A DNA stretch of 42,001 nt from Actinomycetes bacterium (GCA_030610765.1 JAUWRD010000004.1:1-42001); one strand, 5' to 3'. Positions 1-9,687 are shown, counted from the first letter of the stretch. The notes: generated from the sequence alone by a model not told the origin. Program-made: numbers and translations.

Positions 1-492
1 TTAATAAGCACCATTGAAAACGAAAAACTTACAAAATATAAAAATAAACGCGATTTTGCTACTACTCCGGAGCCGGAAGAAGGGTCCGGGCCGCAAGCCC
101 ATACCTTTGTTGTCCAACGCCACCAGGCCTCTCATCTCCATTTTGATTTCCGCCTGGAAATGGGCGGGACTTTAAAGTCGTGGGCTGTGCCGAAGGGGCC
201 TCCGTCTCAACCGAAGGAAAAAAGGTTGGCGCTGGCTGTTGAGGATCATCCTTTAGCCTATGCGAGCTTCGAGGGGGTCATCCCCGTTGGTCAATATGGA
301 GCCGGGACCGTTGAAATCTGGGATAAAGGGACATATGAAGCAGTTAGACCAGATAATCCGGAAGCGCAACTTGAGTCAGGTAAATTTAGTTTTGTATTGA
401 AAGGCGAGCGACTGAAGGGTCTTTTTGCCTTGGTGAAGACAGCATACAGCTCAAAAAGCTGGCTTCTGATTATGAAAGAACAAGCTCGTTGA
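1..492 (+). CDS. LigD-type DNA 3'-phosphoesterase domain protein (5'-truncated by window edge)
   Basis: Frame 1 is open from base 1 (LISTIENEKLTKYKNKRDFATTPEPEEG...), so the ORF-track start at 160 is internal. Motifs KRDFxxTPEP, HLHFDFRLE, WAVPKGP and GQYGAGTVEIWDKGTYE are typical of the LigD PE domain. Confidence 0.9.
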   Translation, partial: LISTIENEKLTKYKNKRDFATTPEPEEGSGPQAHTFVVQRHQASHLHFDFRLEMGGTLKSWAVPKGPPSQPKEKRLALAVEDHPLAYASFEGVIPVGQYGAGTVEIWDKGTYEAVRPDNPEAQLESGKFSFVLKGERLKGLFALVKTAYSSKSWLLIMKEQAR

Positions 493-497
493 TTTCC

Positions 498-674
498 CTA
501 TTCGTAGAGAGGAAAGGGGCCTAAATACACTGAGCTGGGTGCTCCCGAGTCGTCGGAATATTCATTGGTGCGACGAGGAAAGCCGCTGCTTATTTTGATA
601 AATGCCTCGTCACTATTGATATCTCGCAGCATGAGTTTTTTAATTTCCTCAATTTCAAGAGTTACGACCATCAT
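498..674 (-). CDS. Small hypothetical protein, 58 aa (MMVVTLEIEEIKKLMLRDINSDEAFIKISSGFPRRTNEYSDDSGAPSSVYLGPFPLYE)
   Basis: Open minus-strand frame with a strong SD (AGGGAGG) upstream of ATG at 674. It fills the gap between the LigD-PE and SpoIID genes and falls below the ORF track's apparent length cutoff. Confidence 0.55.
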   Translation of the reverse strand: MMVVTLEIEEIKKLMLRDINSDEAFIKISSGFPRRTNEYSDDSGAPSSVYLGPFPLYE

Positions 675-857
675 CTTAAAAGCCTCCCTTTTACTCTGTC
701 CTTTGTTTTTCTATCGGTCTTTAAAGCCGCGTACTTAAGCGTTTGGAATTGTTTGAAATATCAGCTTTTTGTTGTATTTTAGTATTTTCAAACTAAAGTC
801 TGATGATTTTTGGAAAGCGAATTTTATCATAAGTTGGGTTTTTTAGGGGGAAGACCG

Positions 858-2051
858 ATGTTTTGGAAAAAAATAGGTCCTCGTAAATATATTATTCTTA
901 TAAGTGCCTTACTGGCGTTGGTTGTGTTGTCGACGAATTCAACTTTGGCCGCAAATTTAAAGAAAAGTGCCCAAAAGTCATCATTTGGCAGGCTCATCCC
1001 AAAATTAAAAAAGACCACGAAACGTTTTAAGGAAATCGTTGTTAGTCGTCAGCCGAAACGTCGGCCGGCACAAAAACCGGTAATAGCGGTATCCAAATCG
1101 ACATCAGAGATGACTGAAACTGCTCAGGAGTCACAGCCAAAAAACCCGACTGCCACGCTACCATCTGAGGCTACGCGCTTGTCTGTCTCCGCCTCAGGCT
1201 CTTTCAGCGCTGACATTCCCGGGGCTGGTACGGCGACATTTAGTAAGGGCGAGGTCGTGAAAGTTGCCTACTCAAACGGAACCTATTTCTTGGTTCAGGA
1301 TAATCACGCCGCCGCTACCTCGGAGGAGCCAATTAAGTTCACTCCTGGAGCCGGGTCGATTCTAAATTTACCGGACTTCACCGACATGAATTGGAACCAG
1401 ACAACTAATCTAAACGCGTTTCGCGGCAACATTGAAATAGTTTTTTCAAACAAATCAAAGACCCTGTGGGCGGTAAATGAGCTTGGACTAGAAGATTACC
1501 AGCGCGGCATAGCCGAGGCCTCGCATGATTCACCAGAAGAGCACCTGAAAGTTATGGCTATTGTCTCCCGCAGCTACGCCGTACACCATCTGGCCAATGG
1601 CGGCAGGCACGCTGGTGAGCCGTTTCATCTCAAGAATAGCCGGAACGGTAACGGCGATGACCAAGTTTACCGCGGGTATACGGCCGAAACTCGGCTGCCG
1701 CGAATCGCTAAGGCGGCGGGTGATACTCAGGGCACGGTCGTAACATACCAGGACAAACCAGTAATCACGCCTTATAGCACTCGAGCCAGCGGCCAAACTA
1801 GAACCCCGGCTGAGGCCGGCTGGAGCTATGAATGGCCATGGGTCAAATCTGTTCCGGATCCCGACACCGCCGGGATGGAACGATTAGGACATGGGGTTGG
1901 CTTGAGCGGGCATGGTTCTAAAAAGCGGGCTGAAAGGGGCGATTCCGCCGCCACGATCCTCGGGTACTATTTTCCGGGAACCGTCCTTGGTCAGGTTGAT
2001 ACATCAGGACAGACCGTTAGAGTTTCAATCTACGGACAATCTATAAAGTAG
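858..2051 (+). CDS. SpoIID/LytB domain-containing secreted protein
   Basis: N-terminal signal/TM (YIILISALLALVVLSTNSTLA). SpoIID-like core EDYQRGIAEASHDSPEEHLKVMAIVSRSYA and C-terminal GHGVGLSGHGSKKRAERG...ILGYYFPGTVL. ATG 858 has AGGGGG upstream and is preferred over TTG 810. Confidence 0.85.
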   Translation: MFWKKIGPRKYIILISALLALVVLSTNSTLAANLKKSAQKSSFGRLIPKLKKTTKRFKEIVVSRQPKRRPAQKPVIAVSKSTSEMTETAQESQPKNPTATLPSEATRLSVSASGSFSADIPGAGTATFSKGEVVKVAYSNGTYFLVQDNHAAATSEEPIKFTPGAGSILNLPDFTDMNWNQTTNLNAFRGNIEIVFSNKSKTLWAVNELGLEDYQRGIAEASHDSPEEHLKVMAIVSRSYAVHHLANGGRHAGEPFHLKNSRNGNGDDQVYRGYTAETRLPRIAKAAGDTQGTVVTYQDKPVITPYSTRASGQTRTPAEAGWSYEWPWVKSVPDPDTAGMERLGHGVGLSGHGSKKRAERGDSAATILGYYFPGTVLGQVDTSGQTVRVSIYGQSIK

Positions 2052-2117
2052 TTTTAGGCCGTGCAGACGAACTTTTAGGTCGCGTTTCTTGTGCTAGTAT
2101 TATTTTGGTGAAGATCC

Positions 2118-4745
2118 TTGAGTCGTAAACTAATCTTAATTGACGGCAATAGCCTGGTTTATCGGGCTTTTTACGCTTTGCCCACAACGCTGGCCTTATC
2201 AAGCGGTGAGGTGACAAACGCCGTATACGGTTTCACCGCTATGTTGATTCGCCTACTCATTGACGAAGAACCCGATGTTGTTTCCGTAGCTTTCGATAGT
2301 CGCGGGCCGACTTTTAGACATCTCCAATATAAAGAATATAAGGCACACAGGAAGCCGGCCCCTGATGAGTTGCACGCACAGTTTCCGTTGGTCAAAGAGG
2401 TGCTAGGCGCCTTGGCGATTCCAATTTTTGAACTCAAGGGCTATGAGGGTGACGATATACTGGCAACTTTGGCGGCGTCGGGAGTGGCCGCGGGAGATGA
2501 CGTGATTGTGGTCACTGGTGATCGAGACGCATTTCAAATGATTTCCGACGACAATGTGCGCATCATGACAACCAGAAAAGGAATTACCGACATTGTTATC
2601 TACGATCGCGAAAAAGTTATTGAGCGATACGGTGTAACCCCTGAGCAAATACCCGACTTCCTGGCCCTTAAGGGTGATCCTTCCGATAACATCCCCGGGG
2701 TGCCCGGCATCGGAGATAAAACAGCGGCCAAGCTGATTCAAGAATATGGGACGATAGAGGCTATTTACGAGCAGGTTGAAGATATAAGTCGAGACAAGCT
2801 TCGTGAATCTTTGGTGGCCAACAAAGAAGACGCTGAGATAAGCAAGAAGTTGGCGATCTTAGATACCAAAGTTCCGCTTGACGGTGATTTAAAAGACGCG
2901 CGCGTAGGTGAGTGGGATATTGCGAATGTTCGGAAAGTCTTTTTAAAGTTGGAATTTCGCACACTTCTGGATCGTTTCGAAACTAACTTGGCTTCCGGAT
3001 CAAAAGATATCCAACCGCTGACAGTAAAAATAATTGATTTGCCTGCTGATCGTTTAGCGAGCTGGCTGAAAGAGCATAGCGGCACGAAGGAAATCGGCGT
3101 TGAGACAGTAGATGACGCGGCTGGACAAACGGTTGGTTTAGCCATCGGGGTTATTAGCAAAGATGGCCCAAAGGCAATCACCCTTAAAACCTCTGAGTTG
3201 AGTGAGTCGCAACGATCGGAGTTACGGCTTTGGCTTCGGGAGAAGGATAGAGTTAAGTCTGTCCACAATTTAAAGAGTAAATTCAGCTCGGCACTAACCC
3301 TGGGACTGCCGTTTGAGGGAGCTTTATTTGATCCGTTTTTAGCCGCGCATCTGGTTGAGCCAACAGGCGCGGGATACGAACTTGAAGAGCTAGTCACCCT
3401 CTATCTGGAAGAACAAATACCGGAAGATAGCAGTCTGGCGCAGATGGCCGCGGTCAAAGCGGCTGCTAGTTTGTTAATAATGAAGCCTCTTAAAGCGGCT
3501 TTAAAAGCAGGTGAGCTTGTCGATGTTTTCAATAAGATCGAGCTGCCACTCTCGAAAGTTTTAGCGCGGATGGAAGCTTGCGGTGTCGGTCTCGACAGGC
3601 AAGTTTTGTCGCAGCTCTCAAAAGAGATGAAGCAGAACCTCGACAAAGCCGCGGCCCAAATATATGAACTTGCGGGCGCTGAATTCAATATTAAGTCCCC
3701 TCGCCAAGTTTCGGACGTTCTCTTTGAAAAGCTTGGCTTGACTCCGGGTCGCAAGACAAAAACAAAAGCCGGATACTCAACAGACGCGGCGACTTTGGCT
3801 AAACTGGCTAGCGAGCACGCAATTGTGCCGTTGATAACTGAATACCGGGAAAACGCAAAGCTAAAATCAACCTATGTTGACGCTCTTCCTAAACTATTAG
3901 ATCAAAAGACTGGTCGTTTACACACTTCCTTTAATCAGACCGTAACAGCGACAGGGCGTTTAAGTAGCAGCAATCCCAATCTCCAAAACATTCCGGTCAG
4001 AAGCAAACTAGGGCGAAAGATCAGGAAAGCGTTTATTCCAACGCATAAGGATGAAAAATTGCTGGCGATTGATTATTCGCAAATAGAGCTCAGGCTCCTC
4101 GCTCACTTCAGCAATGACAAAACCCTGAAGCAAGCTTTTAAAGAGAATAAAGATATTCATACGGCTACAGCTGCCGAAGTCTTTGGTCTTTCACTAGAAG
4201 ATGTGACGCAGGAGCGGCGGCGCCACGCCAAGGCAATTAATTTTGGCATTATCTATGGTATCAGCGCGTTTGGACTCGCTGAGCAGACAGGGATTTCGCC
4301 GGAGGAAGCAAAAAAATATATCGAAGAATATCTTGGCCGCTATCCAGGAGTACGTCGGTACCTGGAAGAAACGGTCAAGGAGGCCTACCAGCGGGGATAT
4401 GTGACGACCATCTCCGGGCGAAAACGATATATTAGAGAGCTCAAAAGCGCCAATTTTAACCAGCGTTCATTTGGAGAACGAGTGGCGACAAACGCACCCC
4501 TTCAAGGTAGCGCCGCTGACATAATTAAGTTGGCCATGATAAATATAGACGCATTTCTAGCTGAATCCGGATTGCAGACCCGAATGATTTTGCAAGTCCA
4601 TGATGAGCTTGTTTTTGAGGTTCCCCCAATGGAGGAAAGCATCGTTACGCCAAGAATTGTCGAGTTTATGGAAGATGCTTATAAGCTAAGTGTTCCGCTC
4701 GAAGTTAAAGTGTGTTTTGGAAGAAACTGGGACGAAGCCAAGTAA
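2118..4745 (+). CDS. polA: DNA polymerase I
   Basis: 875 aa, TTG start. 5' nuclease domain (LIDGNSLVYRAFYALP, GDPSDNIPGVPGIGDKTAAKL) and family A polymerase motifs DYSQIELRLLAHFS, RRHAKAINFGIIYGIS, QVHDELVFEV. Confidence 0.98.
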   Translation: MSRKLILIDGNSLVYRAFYALPTTLALSSGEVTNAVYGFTAMLIRLLIDEEPDVVSVAFDSRGPTFRHLQYKEYKAHRKPAPDELHAQFPLVKEVLGALAIPIFELKGYEGDDILATLAASGVAAGDDVIVVTGDRDAFQMISDDNVRIMTTRKGITDIVIYDREKVIERYGVTPEQIPDFLALKGDPSDNIPGVPGIGDKTAAKLIQEYGTIEAIYEQVEDISRDKLRESLVANKEDAEISKKLAILDTKVPLDGDLKDARVGEWDIANVRKVFLKLEFRTLLDRFETNLASGSKDIQPLTVKIIDLPADRLASWLKEHSGTKEIGVETVDDAAGQTVGLAIGVISKDGPKAITLKTSELSESQRSELRLWLREKDRVKSVHNLKSKFSSALTLGLPFEGALFDPFLAAHLVEPTGAGYELEELVTLYLEEQIPEDSSLAQMAAVKAAASLLIMKPLKAALKAGELVDVFNKIELPLSKVLARMEACGVGLDRQVLSQLSKEMKQNLDKAAAQIYELAGAEFNIKSPRQVSDVLFEKLGLTPGRKTKTKAGYSTDAATLAKLASEHAIVPLITEYRENAKLKSTYVDALPKLLDQKTGRLHTSFNQTVTATGRLSSSNPNLQNIPVRSKLGRKIRKAFIPTHKDEKLLAIDYSQIELRLLAHFSNDKTLKQAFKENKDIHTATAAEVFGLSLEDVTQERRRHAKAINFGIIYGISAFGLAEQTGISPEEAKKYIEEYLGRYPGVRRYLEETVKEAYQRGYVTTISGRKRYIRELKSANFNQRSFGERVATNAPLQGSAADIIKLAMINIDAFLAESGLQTRMILQVHDELVFEVPPMEESIVTPRIVEFMEDAYKLSVPLEVKVCFGRNWDEAK

Positions 4746-4754
4746 AATATTTAG

Positions 4755-5126
4755 TTATTTCGACTCGACCGGCGTTGCCTTCGTTTTTACCAACTCTACT
4801 AAATTACCAAAACCCTGCTCGTCGTGGACGGCCATATCTGCCAGCACTTTGCGATCAATCTCAATATCGGCGCCCTTGAGGCCGTTCATAAACCGGCTGT
4901 AGGAGAGGCCATTTTTTCTGGCGGCGGCGTTAATACGGATAATCCATAATTTTCTAAAATCCCGCCTCCGCTGACGGCGATCTCGATAGGCATATGAAAG
5001 TGACGTTAAAACTTGTTCATTAGCCCGCTTGAAAACTCGGCTCTTGGCACCGCGGTAGCCTTTAGCAAGCTCTAAAATTTTCTTATGTTTTTTCTTATTT
5101 ATAGTGCCGCGTTTGATCCTAGGCAT
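4755..5126 (-). CDS. rplT: 50S ribosomal protein L20
   Basis: [68 protein letters not shown], a typical L20 sequence. Confidence 0.98.
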   Translation of the reverse strand: MPRIKRGTINKKKHKKILELAKGYRGAKSRVFKRANEQVLTSLSYAYRDRRQRRRDFRKLWIIRINAAARKNGLSYSRFMNGLKGADIEIDRKVLADMAVHDEQGFGNLVELVKTKATPVESK

Positions 5127-5140
5127 TTTTTACTCCCGAC

Positions 5141-5338
5141 TTAACTACCGCCGAGTAGACGGTTGACGACTTTTTTATTTGCTTCACTTACAAGTGTTGA
5201 TTTGCCGAGCTTTCTTTTTCTCTTCGCTGATTTTTTCTCCAGGATATGGCTATGAAAAGCTTTTCCTCTGACAATTTTACCGGTACCGGTTCGTCTAAAT
5301 CTTTTCGCGGCTCCCCGGTGCGTTTTCATTTTCGGCAT
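5141..5338 (-). CDS. rpmI: 50S ribosomal protein L35
   Basis: [44 protein letters not shown]. Lies between infC and rplT as expected. Confidence 0.98.
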   Translation of the reverse strand: MPKMKTHRGAAKRFRRTGTGKIVRGKAFHSHILEKKSAKRKRKLGKSTLVSEANKKVVNRLLGGS

Positions 5339-5340
5339 TA

Positions 5341-5883
5341 TTACTCCTTCTTTATGGCCGCGAGAACTGACGGAAGCGGCCCGAGCACCATAATCATATT
5401 TCTACCGTCAATCTTTGGTTTGGATTCAACCGTCGCCAGGTCTTCACAATCATTAGCCAGTCTTTCCAATATTCCCCGACCAATTTCAGCGTGCGTTGTC
5501 TCCCGTCCTCGAAACATGATCGTAATTTTTACCTTCGACCCGGCCCCTAAGAACCGTCTGACATGTTTCTTTTTAGTTTCAAAATCATGTCCCTCGATCT
5601 TTGGTCGAAACTTCATTTCTTTAATAGTTACTTGTGATTGGTGCTTTTTGGCTCTTTTATTTTTCTGCGTTTGCTCATATTTATATTTGCCGTAGTCCAT
5701 AATTCGACAGACAGGCGGTTCAGCCTGCGGCGCAACCTCGACCAGGTCTAAGACTAGGTCATCGGCAATGGTTTGCGCTTCGGAAAGCGTTTTTATCCCC
5801 AATTGTTCGCCGGTTGCTGATATGAGCCGTACCTTTGGCGTTCGGATGTTTTTATTCACACGAACACGCAAATTTTGTACCAA
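5341..5883 (-). CDS. infC: Translation initiation factor IF-3
   Basis: [22 protein letters not shown]...[14 protein letters not shown]...[21 protein letters not shown] at 5883 follows GGAGG by 5 nt; the ORF-track start at 5895 would overlap the SD itself. Confidence 0.95.
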   Translation of the reverse strand: MVQNLRVRVNKNIRTPKVRLISATGEQLGIKTLSEAQTIADDLVLDLVEVAPQAEPPVCRIMDYGKYKYEQTQKNKRAKKHQSQVTIKEMKFRPKIEGHDFETKKKHVRRFLGAGSKVKITIMFRGRETTHAEIGRGILERLANDCEDLATVESKPKIDGRNMIMVLGPLPSVLAAIKKE

Positions 5884-5930
5884 AACCACCTCCAAGTAGA
5901 ACTATCTTATGAACTGTCTTTGTGTTCTTT

Positions 5931-5961
5931 CCCAATAAAAAAGGGCGGCAAAATAGCCGCC
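5931..5961 (-). terminator. Intrinsic terminator/attenuator in the infC leader
   Basis: Minus strand GGCGGC-TATTTT-GCCGCC followed by CTTTTTTATT, located between thrS and infC upstream of the IF-3 SD. Confidence 0.75.
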
Positions 5962-6035
5962 TACTAAACCTTTCAGCTGCTCTTTACTGCGCCCAAAGGT
6001 GAGAAGTTTGACGTCCCCTACTTTAACCTGCTATG

Positions 6036-6041
6036 AGTATA
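6036..6041 (-). promoter_or_regulatory. Putative -10 element (TATACT) for the infC-rpmI-rplT leader transcript
   Basis: Minus strand ...TGGAATcgctttcttgattttgaTATACT, about 150 nt upstream of the IF-3 start. The -35 is weak. Confidence 0.4.
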
Positions 6042-6097
6042 TCAAAATCAAGAAAGCGATTCCACTATTTCTAAAAAGTATCTCAAGAGCCGGGCTG

Positions 6098-8041
6098 TTA
6101 TTTCCAATCACTCTGAAGTTTTTTTGATTCCAGCTCTTCTTTAAGGTGCTCAACAATAACATCTAACTCTTTGTCTCCGAGGTCGGTTCCATCTCTTAAT
6201 CTAACCGCCGCCGTGCCGGTCTCGGCTTCTCTGTCACCAACAACCAGCATGTAGGGAATTTTTTGGACTTGATTATCTCTAATTTTGCGATTCATAGACT
6301 CAGAACGGCTGTCGATAAAAACCTTTAGTCCAGCCTTGGTCAAACGAGTTTTAACTTGTTTGGCATAATCAAAATGCCTGTCGGCAATCGGGATTATCGC
6401 TATTTGTGACGGTGCCAGCCATAATGGAAAAGCCCCAGCGTAGTGCTCAATTAAGCAGCCCACAAATCTTTCTAACGATCCCAGAAGGGCCCGGTGGATC
6501 ATAATCGGTTGATGGTCTTTGTTGTCTTCGCCCTTGTATGTAATTTCGAATCTCTCGGGCAGATTAAAATCAACTTGAATAGTGGTGCATTGCCACGAGC
6601 GCCCAAGAGCGTCTTTTATTTTTATATCAATTTTTGGCCCGTAAAAGACACCTTCACCGGGGTCAATTTGATAGTCAAGCGCACATTCTGTTAGAGCTTT
6701 TTCCAAAGCTTCGGTCGCCAAGCTCCAATGTTCGGGAGTACCGACGAATTTTTTTGGTTGCGTCGATACGTAGATATCGAATTCCGAGAACCCGAATGCC
6801 GGCAGCATTTTTTGGACCATTTTGATAACGTCTTTGATTTCATCAAGAAGTTGCTCGGGTCGGCAGAAGATATGAGCGTCATCTTGTGTGAATCCTCTTA
6901 CTCTGAGCAAACCATGCAGAACGCCGGAGCGCTCGTATCGGTAGACGGTACCCAGCTCGGCCCAGCGTATTGGCAAATCTCGATAGCTGCGTGGGCGGGA
7001 TCTATATATTTGCATGTGCATGGGACAGTTCATCGGCTTGACGATATATTGTTGGGTGTCTACTTCCATCGGGGAATACATGTTTTCCCGGTAAAAATCC
7101 CAATGACCGCTAGTCTTCCAAAGATCCGTTTTAGCAATATGAGGTGTCAGTACTAGATCATAACCGTTGGCGAGGTGCTCTGAGCGCCAATAATCTTCGA
7201 TGGTTTGTCGCAAGCGCGCTCCTTTAGGATGCCAAAGCGGCAGGCCCGCGCCTAGAGCATCGTCAATGTGAAAGAGATCTAATTGCTGTCCCAAGACTCG
7301 GTGATCACGGCGGGAGGCTTCTTCAAGTCGGTGAAGATAGTCCTTCAGATCGGCTTTTTTCGCGAAGGCCGTGCCGTAAATTCGCTGAAGCATTGGCCGA
7401 TTTTCATCACCCCTCCAGTAAGCGCCGGCCACTTTTAGTAGCTTAAAGTTTTTTATTCGATTTACAGAAGGCACATGTGGTCCCCGGCAGAGGTCACGAA
7501 AGCCGTCTAAATCATATGTGCTGATAGAGTCGGTTTCAACGTCCTCGATCAGTTCTGCTTTGTATGGTTGATCAGCATCTTTAAAAAGTTTGAGCGCGTC
7601 AGAGCGAGATAATTCGGCCCGCGAGAGCTTCGGCCCGCGGGAGGCGATCTCAGACATCTTGGCCTCAATTTTCGGTAAGTCATCGGCGCTTAAGCTGAGT
7701 GGTAAATCAAAATCATAGTAAAAACCCTCTTCTATGGATGGGCCAATGCCAAACTTCGCATCGGGAAAGAGTTCGTTAACAGCTCGAGCCATTAGATGGG
7801 CTGCGCTATGGCGAATAATATCCAAGCCCTCGCTACTGTTCTCGGTAATTATTTCGATCTTATCGCCGTCGCCAACAGCGGCTGACAAATCTACCGGGAT
7901 ACCGTTTAATCTGCCGGCTATGGCCGCTTTTGCCAAGCCAGGCCCGATTATCTGCGCCACATCGGCGACCGTGCTTTTTGCGGGCGCGGTTAACCCGGTG
8001 CCGTCAGGTAATTTTACTGATATTTCTTTTTCTTCACCCAT
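6098..8041 (-). CDS. thrS: Threonyl-tRNA synthetase
   Basis: TGS domain, HSAAHLMARAV, MNCPMHMQIYRSRPRSYRDLPIRWAELGTVYRYERSGVLHGLLRVRGFTQDDAHIF, and the anticodon-binding domain. Confidence 0.98.
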   Translation of the reverse strand: MGEEKEISVKLPDGTGLTAPAKSTVADVAQIIGPGLAKAAIAGRLNGIPVDLSAAVGDGDKIEIITENSSEGLDIIRHSAAHLMARAVNELFPDAKFGIGPSIEEGFYYDFDLPLSLSADDLPKIEAKMSEIASRGPKLSRAELSRSDALKLFKDADQPYKAELIEDVETDSISTYDLDGFRDLCRGPHVPSVNRIKNFKLLKVAGAYWRGDENRPMLQRIYGTAFAKKADLKDYLHRLEEASRRDHRVLGQQLDLFHIDDALGAGLPLWHPKGARLRQTIEDYWRSEHLANGYDLVLTPHIAKTDLWKTSGHWDFYRENMYSPMEVDTQQYIVKPMNCPMHMQIYRSRPRSYRDLPIRWAELGTVYRYERSGVLHGLLRVRGFTQDDAHIFCRPEQLLDEIKDVIKMVQKMLPAFGFSEFDIYVSTQPKKFVGTPEHWSLATEALEKALTECALDYQIDPGEGVFYGPKIDIKIKDALGRSWQCTTIQVDFNLPERFEITYKGEDNKDHQPIMIHRALLGSLERFVGCLIEHYAGAFPLWLAPSQIAIIPIADRHFDYAKQVKTRLTKAGLKVFIDSRSESMNRKIRDNQVQKIPYMLVVGDREAETGTAAVRLRDGTDLGDKELDVIVEHLKEELESKKLQSDWK

Positions 8042-8142
8042 AGTCGGGTCTGATTATATAGGCTGGGTATTACCCTTAGCAAATTGCCTTGATGCGAGGC
8101 TTAAGTCAACATTTTTTAGATCAGGGGGCTTAGTTCGTGCTT

Positions 8143-9687
8143 CTAGGAGGGATCAGCCTTTGATTTGGACGACTCCAGCCGCCAAAAAGTATCCTCTTCC
8201 GCAACAGCCGGCAAAGTGACAATGAAGCTACTGCCATAACCGACTTGGCTTGTCACATTAATTGAGCCGTTATGTTTCTGGATAATGCTCTTTGCCAGAG
8301 ACAGGCCGAGACCTGTCCCGTTCTGGGGTCGGGAGGAAAAGAATGGTTCAAAGATTCGACTTAGATTCTCATCAGGGATTCCGTCGCCATTGTCTGCAAA
8401 AGTTAATTCAATGCCATCTTCGCCTCGATTAATGTAGATATCAAGACTTCCTCCGTGAGGCATTGTGTCGAGAGCGTTATTGATTATATTGACGAAGACC
8501 TGTTTGATTTGATTAGAATCCACGGAAATAAGCGGGAGCGGTCTTGATACACTCTTTTTAACTTCGATTCCGACCTGCTTAATGCGGGGCTCAAGCAAGT
8601 TGAGTATTTGGTCTATGAGACCCTCAGCGTCCACCACTTGGAATTTCAACTGGCTATGTCCGGCAAAGTCGAGTGTCTCTTTCGTGGTCTGGGCCGCCCG
8701 AGATGCTTCTTGTTGAATCATTAACAAGTCTTTGCGTCTGGCGGCCGGGATTTTTTTATCTTCTAACATAATTGTTGAATATCCGATGATAGCCATTAAG
8801 GGATTGGTAAGTTCTTCCGCTAGGCTGCTTGCCATTTCGCCTAATGACATCAGTTGGCCGGCTCGCAAAACGCGATCTTCGATCCAACGCATATCTTTTG
8901 ACAAAACCAACATTAGCGTACTGCCAATGAGGGCGAAACTAAGGCCACTATGAAAAATGCTTTGCAAGGAATGAAAAAGAGCAAAAACTGTTGTCAACTC
9001 AAAATAATCCGCTATTCTTCCCAGCCAAACAACAAGCGCTAGCAAGACTGTCCCAAAAGTTAGAAGCGGTACGATTGATACCGTGGTTGAGAAGATCGAT
9101 AAGTTCATCAGCGGGACTTTTTTCTGCTCCAAAAACATCATCATCGATCTTCTGAAAAGCAAATACGCCATGACCACTGTCGGGATCGCGGTCATTGTTA
9201 GAAATGGTAATTCCAAGGCTTTGTCGCCACTCTGGGTTGTCTGATAACCAAGTGCGATCGGCAAGGTGATTGTTGACAACACTACGAGGACAACTGTCTT
9301 GTTGTCGATCACTCGTTTTCTGGTGTGATCAAAATAGAAAGCATGGAGTTCGTTGATGGCGACCCATAGAAGGAACAAGCTTGTGGATATAGCGATCATT
9401 TGGAGGTAGCGGAAGAAATCATGGATCTGAGCAGACATAAAATATTCCGCTGCTTCACCAAGACCAATAAAACCGACAAGCAATATTGCCATCTGCAGAG
9501 CAAGCCAACCTTGATCACGCCGGCCAAATTTCACACGCAAGGCGACGATTGCCGCCAGGCTGGCCGAAAAGAGAAAAAGACCGGCTGCGACATGAATAAA
9601 GCTATGAACTAAGCTCTCGTGAACAAAGAATTCATTGCTGAGAAGATTTCGGCCTATAGCATCAAAGTTTTCGAGCAAACCAAACAT
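8143..9687 (-). CDS. Multi-TM sensor histidine-kinase-like protein (degenerate H-box)
   Basis: About 7 N-terminal hydrophobic segments, HisKA-like SLGEMASSLAEELTNPLMAIIGYS, and HATPase N/G1/F/G2 boxes (NQIKQVFVNIINNAL, DNGDGIPDEN, IFEPFFSS, GTGLGLSLAKSI). Start MFGLLENF at 9687 preferred over 9795. Confidence 0.85.
   Translation of the reverse strand: MFGLLENFDAIGRNLLSNEFFVHESLVHSFIHVAAGLFLFSASLAAIVALRVKFGRRDQGWLALQMAILLVGFIGLGEAAEYFMSAQIHDFFRYLQMIAISTSLFLLWVAINELHAFYFDHTRKRVIDNKTVVLVVLSTITLPIALGYQTTQSGDKALELPFLTMTAIPTVVMAYLLFRRSMMMFLEQKKVPLMNLSIFSTTVSIVPLLTFGTVLLALVVWLGRIADYFELTTVFALFHSLQSIFHSGLSFALIGSTLMLVLSKDMRWIEDRVLRAGQLMSLGEMASSLAEELTNPLMAIIGYSTIMLEDKKIPAARRKDLLMIQQEASRAAQTTKETLDFAGHSQLKFQVVDAEGLIDQILNLLEPRIKQVGIEVKKSVSRPLPLISVDSNQIKQVFVNIINNALDTMPHGGSLDIYINRGEDGIELTFADNGDGIPDENLSRIFEPFFSSRPQNGTGLGLSLAKSIIQKHNGSINVTSQVGYGSSFIVTLPAVAEEDTFWRLESSKSKADPS

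Noticed and set aside
2765-3397. 210-aa minus-strand ORF inside polA
   Set aside because: Ser/Arg-rich antisense frame across a confident polA; no recognisable domain or SD.
5246-5695. 149-aa plus-strand ORF opposite infC/rpmI
   Set aside because: Antisense to conserved ribosomal and IF-3 genes; Phe/Cys-rich shadow frame.
7734-8219. 161-aa plus-strand ORF overlapping the start of thrS
   Set aside because: Antisense to the thrS N-terminus and the end of the HK gene; no domain.
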